A stretch of DNA of 36,723 nucleotides from assembly GCA_905479415.1 (NCBI GenBank), contig CAJQMK010000080.1, forward strand, positions 1 to 36,723, written 5' to 3'. The translations under genes and the position numbers were made by a program. Below are positions 19,127 through 28,975 of this stretch, piece after piece. Under the pieces are notes generated by a model. The model worked only from the letters and a program-made list of their open reading frames with translations. It searched no databases and was not told where the DNA came from. The stretch comes from an uncultured Flavobacteriaceae bacterium (GTDB taxonomy: Bacteria > Bacteroidota > Bacteroidia > Flavobacteriales > Flavobacteriaceae). The stretch's first letter is position 1; each line of letters begins with the position of its first letter.

Positions 19127-19580
19127 ATATTAAATTTTCTTTTGATTTAAGCTTCTTTTTAGGAATTTTATAAATGGAAATAAGTTCAGGAATTTTAGAA
19201 ATTTTTTTTAAAAAACTAGCAAAAAGACATTGATCTCCACTACATTTTAACACGTATTTTACAGAAGGAATTTCTGGCATTAAAAAAAACGTTTCAACCG
19301 AGTCTTGAAAAAAGGTCAATGAGCCCTCAGATTTAATAGAGTTTTCACAAGAATTGTTGTATATCCAGATGTCTAAATCAGATTTTTTATTAAAATAGTT
19401 GTAAGTCATAAATGAGCCTTTATTAGACTTAAACGTAAGGTCTTTTCTTGTTCTGGTGAAGCGTGTTCCTAAATGAAAGTTTAGCAAAAGAACGAGTTTA
19501 AAAAACTCATCATCAAAATGTAAGGCGAAATAGCTCGTATCTTTTTCAGGTTCAATATGTTTCAAGACATGATTAGGCAT
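19119..19580 (-). CDS. IPExxxVDY-family protein of unknown function, upstream of pyk
   Basis: 153 aa between fabF and pyk; contains MPEIPSVKY, a degenerate IPExxxVDY signature. Confidence 0.75.
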   Translation of the reverse strand: MPNHVLKHIEPEKDTSYFALHFDDEFFKLVLLLNFHLGTRFTRTRKDLTFKSNKGSFMTYNYFNKKSDLDIWIYNNSCENSIKSEGSLTFFQDSVETFFLMPEIPSVKYVLKCSGDQCLFASFLKKISKIPELISIYKIPKKKLKSKENLIFE

Positions 19581-19585
19581 AAGTC

Positions 19586-19593
19586 CAAATATA
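19586..19593 (-). promoter_or_regulatory. Candidate -7 box TATATTTG for the IPExxxVDY gene
   Basis: Plus-strand CAAATATA; 5 nt between box and ATG. Confidence 0.4.
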
Positions 19594-19625
19594 CAACATG
19601 TAATAGTTATGCAGTAAACGAAATA

Positions 19626-20879
19626 CTATTCTTCAAATTTCTTAAACAGAACACACGCGTTATGTCCTCCAAAACCAAAGGTATTGCTCATAGCATAACT
19701 TACTTCTCTTTTTTGAGATTGGTTGAAGGTGAAATTAATTTTTTCGTCAATTGTGTCGTCTTTTGTTAGGTGGTTTATTGTGGGAGGAATAATACCATTG
19801 TTAATTGATAAAATTGATGAAATTGCTTCAACTGCACCTGCCGCACCTAACAAATGACCGGTCATTGATTTGGTTGAATTAATATTCATAGAGTAGAGGT
19901 GGTCTCCAAAGACTTTATAAAGAGCCTTAGATTCAGCAACATCTCCTAAAGGAGTAGAAGTCCCGTGCATATTAATAGTGTCAATCATTTCTAAGCTTAC
20001 ACCAGCGTCTCTCAAGCAGTTTTCCATAACCTTAATTGCCCCGATTCCCTCAGGATGAGGAGCGGTCATGTGGTATGCATCAGCAGATAGACCTCCACCA
20101 ATAAGTTCAGCGTATATTTTAGCACCTCTTTTTTTAGCATGCTCATATTCTTCTAGTATTAAAGCTCCCCCTCCTTCTCCCAGAACAAACCCATCCCTGT
20201 CTTTATCAAAAGGTCTTGACGCAGTTTTGGGATCTTCATTTCTTGTCGAAAGCGCATGCAATGCATTGAACCCACCAATACCAGAAATAGAAACACCAGC
20301 TTCAGAACCGCCAGAAACAATTACATCAGCATGACCAAGACGTATGTAGTTTAACCCATCTATCAAAGCGTTTGCGGATGAAGCACATGCGGAAACAGTG
20401 GCAAAATTAGGACCCCTAAAACCATTTCTAATCGAAATTATTCCAGGAGCAATGTCAGGTATCATTTTAGGAATCATAAAAGGATTAAATCTAGGCGTTC
20501 CGTTTCCAGAAGCAAAGCCTAAAACTTCGTTTTGAAAGGTTTCTAAACCGCCAATTCCGGCACCCCAAATAACACCAACCCTATCTTTATCAACATTGTC
20601 TTCTATCAGTCGAGAGTCTTTAATTGCCTCCTCAGACGAAACAATGCCGTATTGAGCAAACCGATCCATCTTTCTTGCAAGTTTCCTGTCCATAAAATTT
20701 TGAGGATCAAAATTTTTAAGCTCACAAGCAAACTTTGTTTTGAAATGGGTTGTGTCGAAATAAGTGATGTCATTAGCCCCGCTTTTTCCAGACGTTAGAC
20801 CATCCCAATATTCGGAAACGGTGTTACCAATAGGTGTCAATGCCCCTAGTCCGGTAACAACAACACGCTTAAGTTCCAT
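19626..20879 (-). CDS. fabF: 3-oxoacyl-[acyl-carrier-protein] synthase II
   Basis: RVVVTGLGALTPIGNTVSEYWDGL, TVSACASSANAL, HGTSTPLGD, KSMTGHLLGAAGAVEAI, FGFGGHNA. Confidence 0.97.
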   Translation of the reverse strand: MELKRVVVTGLGALTPIGNTVSEYWDGLTSGKSGANDITYFDTTHFKTKFACELKNFDPQNFMDRKLARKMDRFAQYGIVSSEEAIKDSRLIEDNVDKDRVGVIWGAGIGGLETFQNEVLGFASGNGTPRFNPFMIPKMIPDIAPGIISIRNGFRGPNFATVSACASSANALIDGLNYIRLGHADVIVSGGSEAGVSISGIGGFNALHALSTRNEDPKTASRPFDKDRDGFVLGEGGGALILEEYEHAKKRGAKIYAELIGGGLSADAYHMTAPHPEGIGAIKVMENCLRDAGVSLEMIDTINMHGTSTPLGDVAESKALYKVFGDHLYSMNINSTKSMTGHLLGAAGAVEAISSILSINNGIIPPTINHLTKDDTIDEKINFTFNQSQKREVSYAMSNTFGFGGHNACVLFKKFEE

Positions 20880-20884
20880 AAAGA

Positions 20885-21118
20885 CTATTTTGAGCTTTCG
20901 ATGTACTGTACAGCTTGACCAACAGTAGCAATTTTCTCTGCTTGGTCGTCAGGGATTTGAATATCAAATTCTCTTTCAAATTCCATAATTAATTCTACTG
21001 TGTCAAGAGAGTCAGCGCCTAAGTCGTTAGTAAAACTAGCGGCAGGCACAACTTCATTTTCGTCAACTCCTAATTTGTCGACAATGATTGCATTAACTCT
21101 AGATGAAATATCAGACAT
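20885..21118 (-). CDS. acpP: Acyl carrier protein
   Basis: 77 aa; [35 protein letters not shown] (DSL phosphopantetheine site). Confidence 0.97.
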   Translation of the reverse strand: MSDISSRVNAIIVDKLGVDENEVVPAASFTNDLGADSLDTVELIMEFEREFDIQIPDDQAEKIATVGQAVQYIESSK

Positions 21119-21142
21119 AATTCTTTTGTTTAAAGTTCCGAC

Positions 21143-21150
21143 AAAAATAA
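21143..21150 (-). promoter_or_regulatory. Candidate -7 box TATTTTTG for acpP
   Basis: Plus-strand CAAAAATA, 24 nt upstream of the acpP ATG. Confidence 0.4.
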
Positions 21151-21235
21151 AAAACTTTACATTATATACCTTCTTTTTTATAAAAATTAAAAAAAAGAGT
21201 GCTTTTAAATGTTTAATTAAGAAGGAGAAAAGCGT

Positions 21236-21243
21236 TATTTTTG
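21236..21243 (+). promoter_or_regulatory. Candidate -7 box TATTTTTG for purN
   Basis: TAnnTTTG 19 nt upstream of the TTG start. Confidence 0.4.
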
Positions 21244-21262
21244 ATTTATATTAGAGTTAATA

Positions 21263-21844
21263 TTGAAAAATAAAAATAAAAATATAGTTGTTTTTGCATC
21301 AGGCTCTGGTTCCAATGCCGTTAAAATTTACGAGTATTTTTCAGGCCTAAACAATGTTAATATAGCTTCTTTGTATTGTAACAATCCTAATGCAAAAGTC
21401 TTGGAGAGGTTTAAATCTTTTAACATTGATACTGTTTTGTTTTCTAAGGATGACCTTAAAAGCAATATTATTTTGAACAGTTTAAAAAATGTTAATCCAG
21501 ATCTTATTGTATTAGCAGGGTTTTTATTAAAAATTCCAAAGGACATAACTAACTTTTTTAAAAATAAAATAATAAATATTCATCCGGCTCTTCTGCCTTT
21601 GTATGGGGGAAAAGGAATGTATGGAGAAAACATTCATAAAGCTGTTATAAAAAACAAAGACAAAATGTCTGGACTTACAATACATTACGTTAATGATAAA
21701 TATGACGATGGAACAATTATTTTTCAAAAAACAATTAGAATAGAGCCTGGCGAAACCCCTTTGTCTCTTTCAAAAAAAATATTAACAGAAGAGCATATAA
21801 ACTATCCTGTGGAAATAGGAAAACTTTTAGCAAATGATCAATAG
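21263..21844 (+). CDS. purN: Phosphoribosylglycinamide formyltransferase (TTG start)
   Basis: NIVVFASGSGSNAVKIYEYF...VLAGFLLKIP...INIHPALLPLYGGKGMYG...GLTIHYVNDKYDDGTIIFQ. Confidence 0.94.
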   Translation: MKNKNKNIVVFASGSGSNAVKIYEYFSGLNNVNIASLYCNNPNAKVLERFKSFNIDTVLFSKDDLKSNIILNSLKNVNPDLIVLAGFLLKIPKDITNFFKNKIINIHPALLPLYGGKGMYGENIHKAVIKNKDKMSGLTIHYVNDKYDDGTIIFQKTIRIEPGETPLSLSKKILTEEHINYPVEIGKLLANDQ

Positions 21845-22319
21845 TGATGTAATTATTTACACTGATGGGTCCTCTCGAGGTAACCCAGGGCCTGGAGGCT
21901 ATGGAATTGTTATGGAAGACTGTAAAACAGGATTTACCAAACAATACTCTAAAGGATTTAAAATGACGACAAATAACAGAATGGAGCTTTTAGCTGTAAT
22001 TGACGCACTAATAAAACTTAAGAAAAACAACTTAAAAATCACTGTTTATACTGATTCAAAATACGTTGTGGACGCTATAGAAAAAAAATGGGTTTTCAAA
22101 TGGAAAAAAAGCGGGTTTAAAAACAAAAAAAATGTAGATTTGTGGCTTGATTTTTTGAGTATTTACGACAAAAACAAAATCGCTTTCAAATGGATAAAAG
22201 GACATAATAATCACCTGCAAAATGAAATTTGTGACAAACTTGCTTTTAACGCTTCAAAAAACAAAACCCTTTTTATTGACGAAGGTTATGAAAGTCAAAA
22301 TTTAAACAAACTATTTTGA
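21834..22319 (+). CDS. rnhA: Ribonuclease HI
   Basis: IYTDGSSRGNPGPGGYGIV, TNNRMELLAVIDAL, YTDSKYVVDAI, WIKGHNNHLQNEICDKLA. Confidence 0.95.
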   Translation: MINSDVIIYTDGSSRGNPGPGGYGIVMEDCKTGFTKQYSKGFKMTTNNRMELLAVIDALIKLKKNNLKITVYTDSKYVVDAIEKKWVFKWKKSGFKNKKNVDLWLDFLSIYDKNKIAFKWIKGHNNHLQNEICDKLAFNASKNKTLFIDEGYESQNLNKLF

Positions 22320-23227
22320 AGAAAACATTAATTGTGGGTACCGTTGCTTATGATGAAATCGAAACTCCCAAAAAACATTCTGGAAAAATTTTAGGAGGAG
22401 CAGCCACTTATATTGGTCTAAGCTCTGCTCTTTTTAGCTCTCAAGCATCTATTATCTCTGTCGTTGGAGGAGATTTTGAGCCTAGTTTTTTGGAACTACT
22501 CAAATCAAAGGGATTAAATATTGATTCTATAGAAATAATTAGCAAAGGAAAAACTTTTTATTGGAAAGGTAAATATCATAAAGACTGGAACAAAAGAGAC
22601 ACTTTAAGCACACAGCTTAATGTTCTTGCAGATTTTAATCCAGTTGTAAAAAAAGAAGACACTTATTCAGAAATAATTGTTTTAGGAAACCTACATCCTG
22701 CTGTTCAAAACTCTGTGTTAAGCCAAATGCGTTCTAAAACTAAAAGCGTCATTCTTGACACTATGAATTTCTGGATGGATAACTCCCTACAAGAGCTTCT
22801 TAAAGTTATAAAACAAGTCAATATTATAATTATAAACGACGAAGAAGCAATTCAGCTTTCAGGAAAGGACACTTTATTTGCTGCAGCAACTGAAATCCTT
22901 AAAATGGGACCAGAACATGTTGTTATTAAAAAAGGAGAACACGGAGCAATGTTGTTTAGCGAAAAGGAATTTTTTACAACCCCAGCATATCCTGTTAATA
23001 AAGTGGAAGATCCAACTGGAGCAGGAGATTCGTTTGCGGGAGGATTTGCAGGGTTTTTATCCCAAAGCAAGGACTTAGATTTTGAAACACTTAAATTGGC
23101 GGTTGTTCACGGTACTGTTTTAGCATCCTTTTGTGTTGAGGGTTTCGGCACCTCTAAAATGGAAAAGTTAAACAAAGAAACAGTAGAGAAACGATTTAAA
23201 GAATTTAAGAAATATACCAGGTATTAA
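22316..23227 (+). CDS. PfkB-family carbohydrate/nucleoside kinase (TTG start)
   Basis: GGAATYIGLSSALF...VVGGDF; C-terminal DPTGAGDSFAGGFAGFL PfkB signature. Confidence 0.92.
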   Translation: MKKTLIVGTVAYDEIETPKKHSGKILGGAATYIGLSSALFSSQASIISVVGGDFEPSFLELLKSKGLNIDSIEIISKGKTFYWKGKYHKDWNKRDTLSTQLNVLADFNPVVKKEDTYSEIIVLGNLHPAVQNSVLSQMRSKTKSVILDTMNFWMDNSLQELLKVIKQVNIIIINDEEAIQLSGKDTLFAAATEILKMGPEHVVIKKGEHGAMLFSEKEFFTTPAYPVNKVEDPTGAGDSFAGGFAGFLSQSKDLDFETLKLAVVHGTVLASFCVEGFGTSKMEKLNKETVEKRFKEFKKYTRY

Positions 23228-23257
23228 AGAAATTTAATCACTAACTTTAAAGCATCA

Positions 23258-25123
23258 ATGAGCGATCATATTAAACACGAATGCGGAATAGCTCTTATAA
23301 GATTGCTTAAACCCCTGGAATTTTATCAAAAAAAATACGGCTCAAAATCATACGGAGTAAACAAGATGTATTTGATGATGGAAAAACAACACAACAGGGG
23401 CCAGGACGGAGCAGGGCTTGCAACTGTAAAAATTGGAGCGAAACCTGGAGAAAAATACATTTTTAGAGAAAGATCATCCGCCAAACAACCAATCCAAGAA
23501 GTTTTTACAAGAGTAAGTGAGAGAATAGCCGCTTCTGAAGAAATAGAAGGTAACGTTCCTTTTCAAGCAGAGCTTTTACTTGGGCACGTAAGATATGGAA
23601 CGTTTGGTAAAAACAATATAGAAAGCGTTCACCCCTTTTTAAGACAAAACAATTGGACTCATAGAAATCTAATTGTAGCAGGAAATTTTAATATGACCAA
23701 CAACCAAGAGCTGTTTGAGAACTTGGTTAAGCTAGGGCAGCATCCCAAAAGCAAAGTAGACTCAGTTACTGTAATGGAAAAAATAGGACATTTTCTTGAT
23801 GATGCTGTACATAAAATTTATAAAGATTTAAAAAAAGAAGGTTTCAACAAACAAGAGGCTTCTCCTTTAATTGAAAAAAGACTCAAGATCAGCAAGGTTT
23901 TAAAAAAAGCTTCTAGAGACTGGGACGGAGGATATGCAATGGCGGGACTTTTGGGCCATGGTGATGCTTTTGTTTTAAGAGATCCTTCAGCAATTCGACC
24001 TGCTTATTATTACCAAGACGATGAAGTTGTTGTTGTTGCCTCAGAAAGACCTGTAATTCAAACAGTTTTTAACACAGCATTTGAAGAAATCAAAGAGCTT
24101 GAAGCGGGACACAGCATAATAATAAAAAAATCAGGGAAAACTTTGACCGTTCCTATTCTTGAGAAAAAAGAAAGAAAAGCATGTTCTTTTGAAAGAATAT
24201 ATTTTTCAAGAGGAAGTGACAAAGAAATATATTTAGAACGAAAAAAACTAGGAGAATTACTTTTTCCTAAAATATTACAATCCATAAACAGTGATTTAAA
24301 AAACACAGTTTTCTCTTATATTCCAAACACAGCAGAAACTTCTTTTTTTGGACTAGTCCAAGAAGCACAAAAATACATAAGTAGCCAGGCAATTGTAAAA
24401 CTACTTGAGGAAAAACAAGAAATATCAAAAGAAAATTTAGAAAAACTTTTTTCATTAAAACCTAGAATTGAAAAGGTTGCAATTAAAGACGCAAAACTTA
24501 GAACATTTATTGCTGACGATGCAAATAGAGATGAATTAGTTGCTCATGTTTACGACATAACTTATGGTTCTATAAAAAAATCAGATACACTGGTTATTAT
24601 TGATGATAGTATTGTTAGGGGAACTACTTTGCAAAAAAGTATTTTAAAAATTTTAGACAGATTAAACCCAAAAAAAATAGTAGTAGTTTCAAGCGCTCCT
24701 CAGATTAGATATCCAGACTGTTACGGAATAGACATGGCAAAAATGGAAGACTTTATTGCTTTTAGAGCTGCAATCGCTTTGCTTAAATCTGAGGGAAAAG
24801 AAGATGTTATTAAAGAAACCTACAAAGAATGTTTAAAAGAGCTTAAACTTCCTTCCTCAAAAATGAAAAACAAGGTTAAAAAAATCTATATTGACTATAC
24901 AGATGAGGATATTTCTAATCAAATATCAAAACTCTTAAAAGAAAAAGAAATAAAAACAGACGTTCAGGTAATCTTCCAAACAGTGGAAAGCCTTCATTCT
25001 GCATGCCCAAAAAATCTTGGAGACTGGTATTTTACCGGAAATTATCCAACTCAAGGCGGTAATAAAGTTGTTAACCAGTCTTTTGTTAATTTCTACGAGG
25101 GCTCTAAAAAAAGAGCGTATTAA
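23258..25123 (+). CDS. purF: Amidophosphoribosyltransferase-like protein (long PurF form)
   Basis: [11 protein letters not shown]-terminal Cys, [30 protein letters not shown] motif [19 protein letters not shown]. Confidence 0.9.
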   Translation: MSDHIKHECGIALIRLLKPLEFYQKKYGSKSYGVNKMYLMMEKQHNRGQDGAGLATVKIGAKPGEKYIFRERSSAKQPIQEVFTRVSERIAASEEIEGNVPFQAELLLGHVRYGTFGKNNIESVHPFLRQNNWTHRNLIVAGNFNMTNNQELFENLVKLGQHPKSKVDSVTVMEKIGHFLDDAVHKIYKDLKKEGFNKQEASPLIEKRLKISKVLKKASRDWDGGYAMAGLLGHGDAFVLRDPSAIRPAYYYQDDEVVVVASERPVIQTVFNTAFEEIKELEAGHSIIIKKSGKTLTVPILEKKERKACSFERIYFSRGSDKEIYLERKKLGELLFPKILQSINSDLKNTVFSYIPNTAETSFFGLVQEAQKYISSQAIVKLLEEKQEISKENLEKLFSLKPRIEKVAIKDAKLRTFIADDANRDELVAHVYDITYGSIKKSDTLVIIDDSIVRGTTLQKSILKILDRLNPKKIVVVSSAPQIRYPDCYGIDMAKMEDFIAFRAAIALLKSEGKEDVIKETYKECLKELKLPSSKMKNKVKKIYIDYTDEDISNQISKLLKEKEIKTDVQVIFQTVESLHSACPKNLGDWYFTGNYPTQGGNKVVNQSFVNFYEGSKKRAY

Positions 25124-25728
25124 GCTTTTTCGTTAAACCTTTTTGAGACCTCGTCCCAGTTAATTACATTAAAAAATCCAGAAACATAGTCAGGACGTCT
25201 ATTTTGATAATTTAAATAATATGCATGTTCCCAAACATCTAGACCTAAAATAGGATACCCTCCACAACCAATACCGTTCATTAGCGGATTGTCTTGGTTG
25301 GCCGTAGAGCAAACCTCAAGCTTTCCACCTTTATGAACACATAACCAAGCCCAGCCAGAACCAAATCTAGTTCCTGCAGCTTTGGAAAAGAGTGTTTTAA
25401 ACTCTGCGAAACTCCCAAAAGAAGACTCGATTGCGCTTGCCAATTCACCACTGGGTTCACCTCCACCATTTGGACTCATGATATTCCAAAATAGAGAGTG
25501 ATTAAAAAACCCGCCACCATTGTTTCTAACAGCAGAATTGTTTAAGTCCAGTCCTGTTAAAATATTTTCAATTGAGCTGCTTTCTAGATCAGTTCCTTTT
25601 ATAGCATTGTTAAGATTGTTTGTGTATCCTGCATGGTGTTTGCCATGATGAATTTCCATTGTTCTAGTATCAATGTGAGGCTCAAGAGAATCAGTGTTAT
25701 ATTTTAATGCAGGTAGTTCAAAAGACAT
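25120..25728 (-). CDS. Fe/Mn superoxide dismutase
   Basis: [38 protein letters not shown]...[13 protein letters not shown]...[21 protein letters not shown]. Confidence 0.97.
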   Translation of the reverse strand: MSFELPALKYNTDSLEPHIDTRTMEIHHGKHHAGYTNNLNNAIKGTDLESSSIENILTGLDLNNSAVRNNGGGFFNHSLFWNIMSPNGGGEPSGELASAIESSFGSFAEFKTLFSKAAGTRFGSGWAWLCVHKGGKLEVCSTANQDNPLMNGIGCGGYPILGLDVWEHAYYLNYQNRRPDYVSGFFNVINWDEVSKRFNEKA

Positions 25729-25810
25729 GTTGTATAGTTTTAAATTAAAAAATAGATACCATAAAAATAATTAATAATCGTGTATTTTTACTAGTAACTA
25801 ACATTTTTTT

Positions 25811-28800
25811 TTGAATTCTAGATTTGACATAATAAACGCTTCTGCTGGATCGGGCAAAACATTTGCTTTGACCAAAAGAATTTTAATTAAAATACTTAAG
25901 TCTAAAGACGAAAATTATTTTAAAAGAATACTTGCTTTAACTTTTACTAATAGAGCGGCAGCTGAAATGAAAAGCAGGGTTTTAAATAACTTAAAAGATT
26001 TTTCAGAAATTCAGATTAAAGACAGCCCGACAGAAATGTTTGAGCAAGTAAAAAAAGTATTGGCGTTTTCAAGTGAGCAAATTATTATACTGGCTAAAGA
26101 AAGACTTAATCTTTTACTTCACAACTACTCTTTTTTTCAAATAGAAACTTTAGACAGTTTTAACCATCATATTGTTAGGTCATTTTATAAAGAATTGAAT
26201 TTAGATCCAGATTTTAGAGTAGTAATTGATTCAGAAGAGATCTTAGACCAATCCGTTTCAAGAATTTTTGAAAACATAGAAAACGATGTAGAAATTAGTA
26301 GTCTTGTGAAGAATTTTTCAATAAAAAAAATCTCGGAAGGAAAGTCTTGGGATGTTGAATTTGATTTAAAAGAGTTTGCACAATCTGTATTAAAAGAAAA
26401 TGAGATTAGTGATGTTGAGCAAATAGAAAAAAGTTCTTTAAAGGAATTTAAACTTTTAAAAGACAAGATAGAAGTAAAATTAAATAGCTTAAACAGCGAA
26501 CTCAAGGCTTTATTAATAAACATTGAGAAAAATATTTCAAATCAAGATTTAGAAATTGCTTTTTCAAGAAATTCTTTTCCAAAATTTATTAAATCTGTAC
26601 AAAACAACTCATTTAAATGGAGCTCAATAAAAAGCATCTCAACTCTATTTGAAAAAAACACATTAATAAATAAAAGTTGTTTAAAAAAGAGCCCTGACAA
26701 GCTAAACGTTTTTGTAGCAAATCTTTTTGAATTGTTTTTAGAACTAAAAGAGCTTCTGATTAAAATAAAAGTTTTGAACTCTTTTTTGTATTCATTAACA
26801 CCGTCAATTCTTCTTAAAATAATAAAATCAAATTCTGAAGATATTCAAAAAGAAAACAATGAACTTTTACTCTCTAAATTTAACAAGCTTATTTACAAAG
26901 AAATAGCAAATCAACCTACACCATATTTATATGAAAAACTAGGAGTAAAGTTTAATGATTATTTAATAGATGAATTTCAAGACACCTCTAATTTACAGTG
27001 GAAAAATTTAATACCATTAATCTCTCATGCCCTAGAGTCTTTACAGGAAAACGAAAACCAAGGATCTCTTTTTTTGGTTGGAGACCCAAAACAGTCGGTA
27101 TACAGATGGAGAGGTGCAGATCCAAAAATATTTGTATCACTTCTTTTAAATAAAAAAACTCCATTTAGTGTACAAAAAAACATAACAAATCTTCCTGTAA
27201 ATTTTAGAAGCAGAAATGAAATAATAAAATTTAACAATTCGCTTTTTAAGCATGCATCAGGGCTATTGAACACAAATTATCATAAAAAAATATTTTTACA
27301 GGGCTCAAACCAGAAACAAAATAACTTTTCTAATGGACACGTGTCAATAACTTTTATAAATAAAGATTTTAAAAAAGAACAACAATTGGCGAGTGTGTTA
27401 AAAGAAACATTATCTCAAATAGAAAATTGTCTTTATAGGGGGTTTAAACAGTCAGAAATAGCAGTTTTAGTCAGAGACAACAAACAGTCGTCTCAAGTAT
27501 CTGAGTGGTTAATTGAAAACAATGTTTCTGTTTTATCCCAAGACTCACTTTCAATAAACAACTCTAAAAAAATAGAGCTCTTAATCAATTTAATTAAACT
27601 AAAAGTTGACAACAACAATCAAGAAGCTAGAGCTATACTAATTGGAAAATTTGCCACATTAGTTCAACCTAAAGATTTGTTTGTTTTTTATAAAGAAAAC
27701 TTAAAAAACGAATTTAAAAGGTTTCTTAAAAACTTAAACATTTTCAGCCTTTACAGGGCTTTTGAAATGTCTTTTTTAGAATCTGTAGATTTTTTCATCA
27801 AGGAGCTTAATATGGATTTGAGCAACACTGACCCATATATTTTATTTTTAAGAGAGGTTATATTCGAACAAGTTTCTCAAAACAAAAATAATGAAAAGGA
27901 GTTTTTGATTTTTTGGAAAAAAAACAACAAAAAAATTAAAATACCCTCAAGTAGTTCAAAAAACGCAGTACAGGTCTTAACTATTCATAAAGCAAAAGGC
28001 TTAGAATTCCCAGTCGTTATCTATCCCTTTGTTGACTCTGTGACTCACAGAAGTGCTGGAAAAAGAAACTGGCTTCCTGTTTTCGAAGAAAATCTTTCAA
28101 AAAAAATTTTAATTCCTTTCAACGAAAATTTTAGAGAATACTCTGACTCTTTCCAAAAGGAATACGACAATATAAGCTCAAATGAGGAGTTAGACAATTT
28201 AAATTTATTGTACGTTGCCCTTACTAGAGCGGTAGACGAACTTCATTTGATTTCAGAATATCCTAAAACAAAAACTATTAATTCTCACAATCAAATAATC
28301 AGAGCTTTTTTAGAAAATTCGGGAGAATGGAAAGAGGATCTCGACAAGTTCAACTGGGGAAAACCAGTTCATAAAGAAAAGTTGAAAAAAAACGAAAGAA
28401 CCCCTTGCTTTAAAGGATATGAAACCAGATTTTTTCAACCCACCCCGGACACTAAGTTTTTAAATGAAAAAATTGTTTTTGGCAATGTTTTTCACGAATT
28501 CATGTCAAATATTGAATTTGAAACCGACTATATCAAAGAAAAAAACGAGCTAATGCTCTCAAAATCAGTTGATAAATCCATCGCTAACAAGGTTATAAAA
28601 TTATCAAAAAGCGTTATTGATCACCCTGACTTAAAAGAATATTTTTCAAAAAACAACTTAGTTTATTGCGAACAAGAAATTTTCACCGAGTCTAATAAAA
28701 TAATTAAGCCAGACAGGCTTGTTTTTTTGGATTCTAACAGAGTAGTTATTATAGATTATAAAACAGGAGAAAAATCTACAAAAGATCAAAAACAGATTGT

Positions 28801-28897
28801 GAAATATCAAAAAACTTTAAAAAAAATGGGCTACAAACTAGAAGCTTCTGTATTAATTTATTTAGAAAATTCGATAGACATAGTAAAAGTTAAATAG
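25811..28897 (+). CDS. addA: UvrD/Rep helicase with C-terminal PD-(D/E)XK nuclease, AddA/RecB-like (TTG start)
   Basis: INASAGSGKTFALTKRIL (Walker A), DYLIDEFQDTSNLQW, LVGDPKQSVYRWRGADP, TIHKAKGLEFPVVIYP, FGNVFHEFM and RPDRLVFLDSNRVVIIDYKTGEK. Confidence 0.9.
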   Translation: MNSRFDIINASAGSGKTFALTKRILIKILKSKDENYFKRILALTFTNRAAAEMKSRVLNNLKDFSEIQIKDSPTEMFEQVKKVLAFSSEQIIILAKERLNLLLHNYSFFQIETLDSFNHHIVRSFYKELNLDPDFRVVIDSEEILDQSVSRIFENIENDVEISSLVKNFSIKKISEGKSWDVEFDLKEFAQSVLKENEISDVEQIEKSSLKEFKLLKDKIEVKLNSLNSELKALLINIEKNISNQDLEIAFSRNSFPKFIKSVQNNSFKWSSIKSISTLFEKNTLINKSCLKKSPDKLNVFVANLFELFLELKELLIKIKVLNSFLYSLTPSILLKIIKSNSEDIQKENNELLLSKFNKLIYKEIANQPTPYLYEKLGVKFNDYLIDEFQDTSNLQWKNLIPLISHALESLQENENQGSLFLVGDPKQSVYRWRGADPKIFVSLLLNKKTPFSVQKNITNLPVNFRSRNEIIKFNNSLFKHASGLLNTNYHKKIFLQGSNQKQNNFSNGHVSITFINKDFKKEQQLASVLKETLSQIENCLYRGFKQSEIAVLVRDNKQSSQVSEWLIENNVSVLSQDSLSINNSKKIELLINLIKLKVDNNNQEARAILIGKFATLVQPKDLFVFYKENLKNEFKRFLKNLNIFSLYRAFEMSFLESVDFFIKELNMDLSNTDPYILFLREVIFEQVSQNKNNEKEFLIFWKKNNKKIKIPSSSSKNAVQVLTIHKAKGLEFPVVIYPFVDSVTHRSAGKRNWLPVFEENLSKKILIPFNENFREYSDSFQKEYDNISSNEELDNLNLLYVALTRAVDELHLISEYPKTKTINSHNQIIRAFLENSGEWKEDLDKFNWGKPVHKEKLKKNERTPCFKGYETRFFQPTPDTKFLNEKIVFGNVFHEFMSNIEFETDYIKEKNELMLSKSVDKSIANKVIKLSKSVIDHPDLKEYFSKNNLVYCEQEIFTESNKIIKPDRLVFLDSNRVVIIDYKTGEKSTKDQKQIVKYQKTLKKMGYKLEASVLIYLENSIDIVKVK

Positions 28898-28938
28898 AAC
28901 AAAATTTTTTTTTAAACGCCTATATCCTATAAATTCAT

Positions 28939-28946
28939 TAAGTTTG
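28939..28946 (+). promoter_or_regulatory. Candidate -7 box TAAGTTTG for the OmpA-family gene
   Basis: TAnnTTTG 29 nt upstream of the ATG in the intergenic region. Confidence 0.45.
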
Positions 28947-28975
28947 CACTACAGAATTATAAAAAATATTATTCA

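Noticed and set aside
22371-22385. Short match AAAAACATTCTGG resembling the window start (1-14)
   Set aside because: 13-bp similarity in AT-rich DNA with no flanking similarity; likely chance.
26185-27273. Minus-strand ORFs inside the addA-like gene
   Set aside because: Phe/Ser-rich shadow ORFs from Lys/Glu-rich codons on the other strand.
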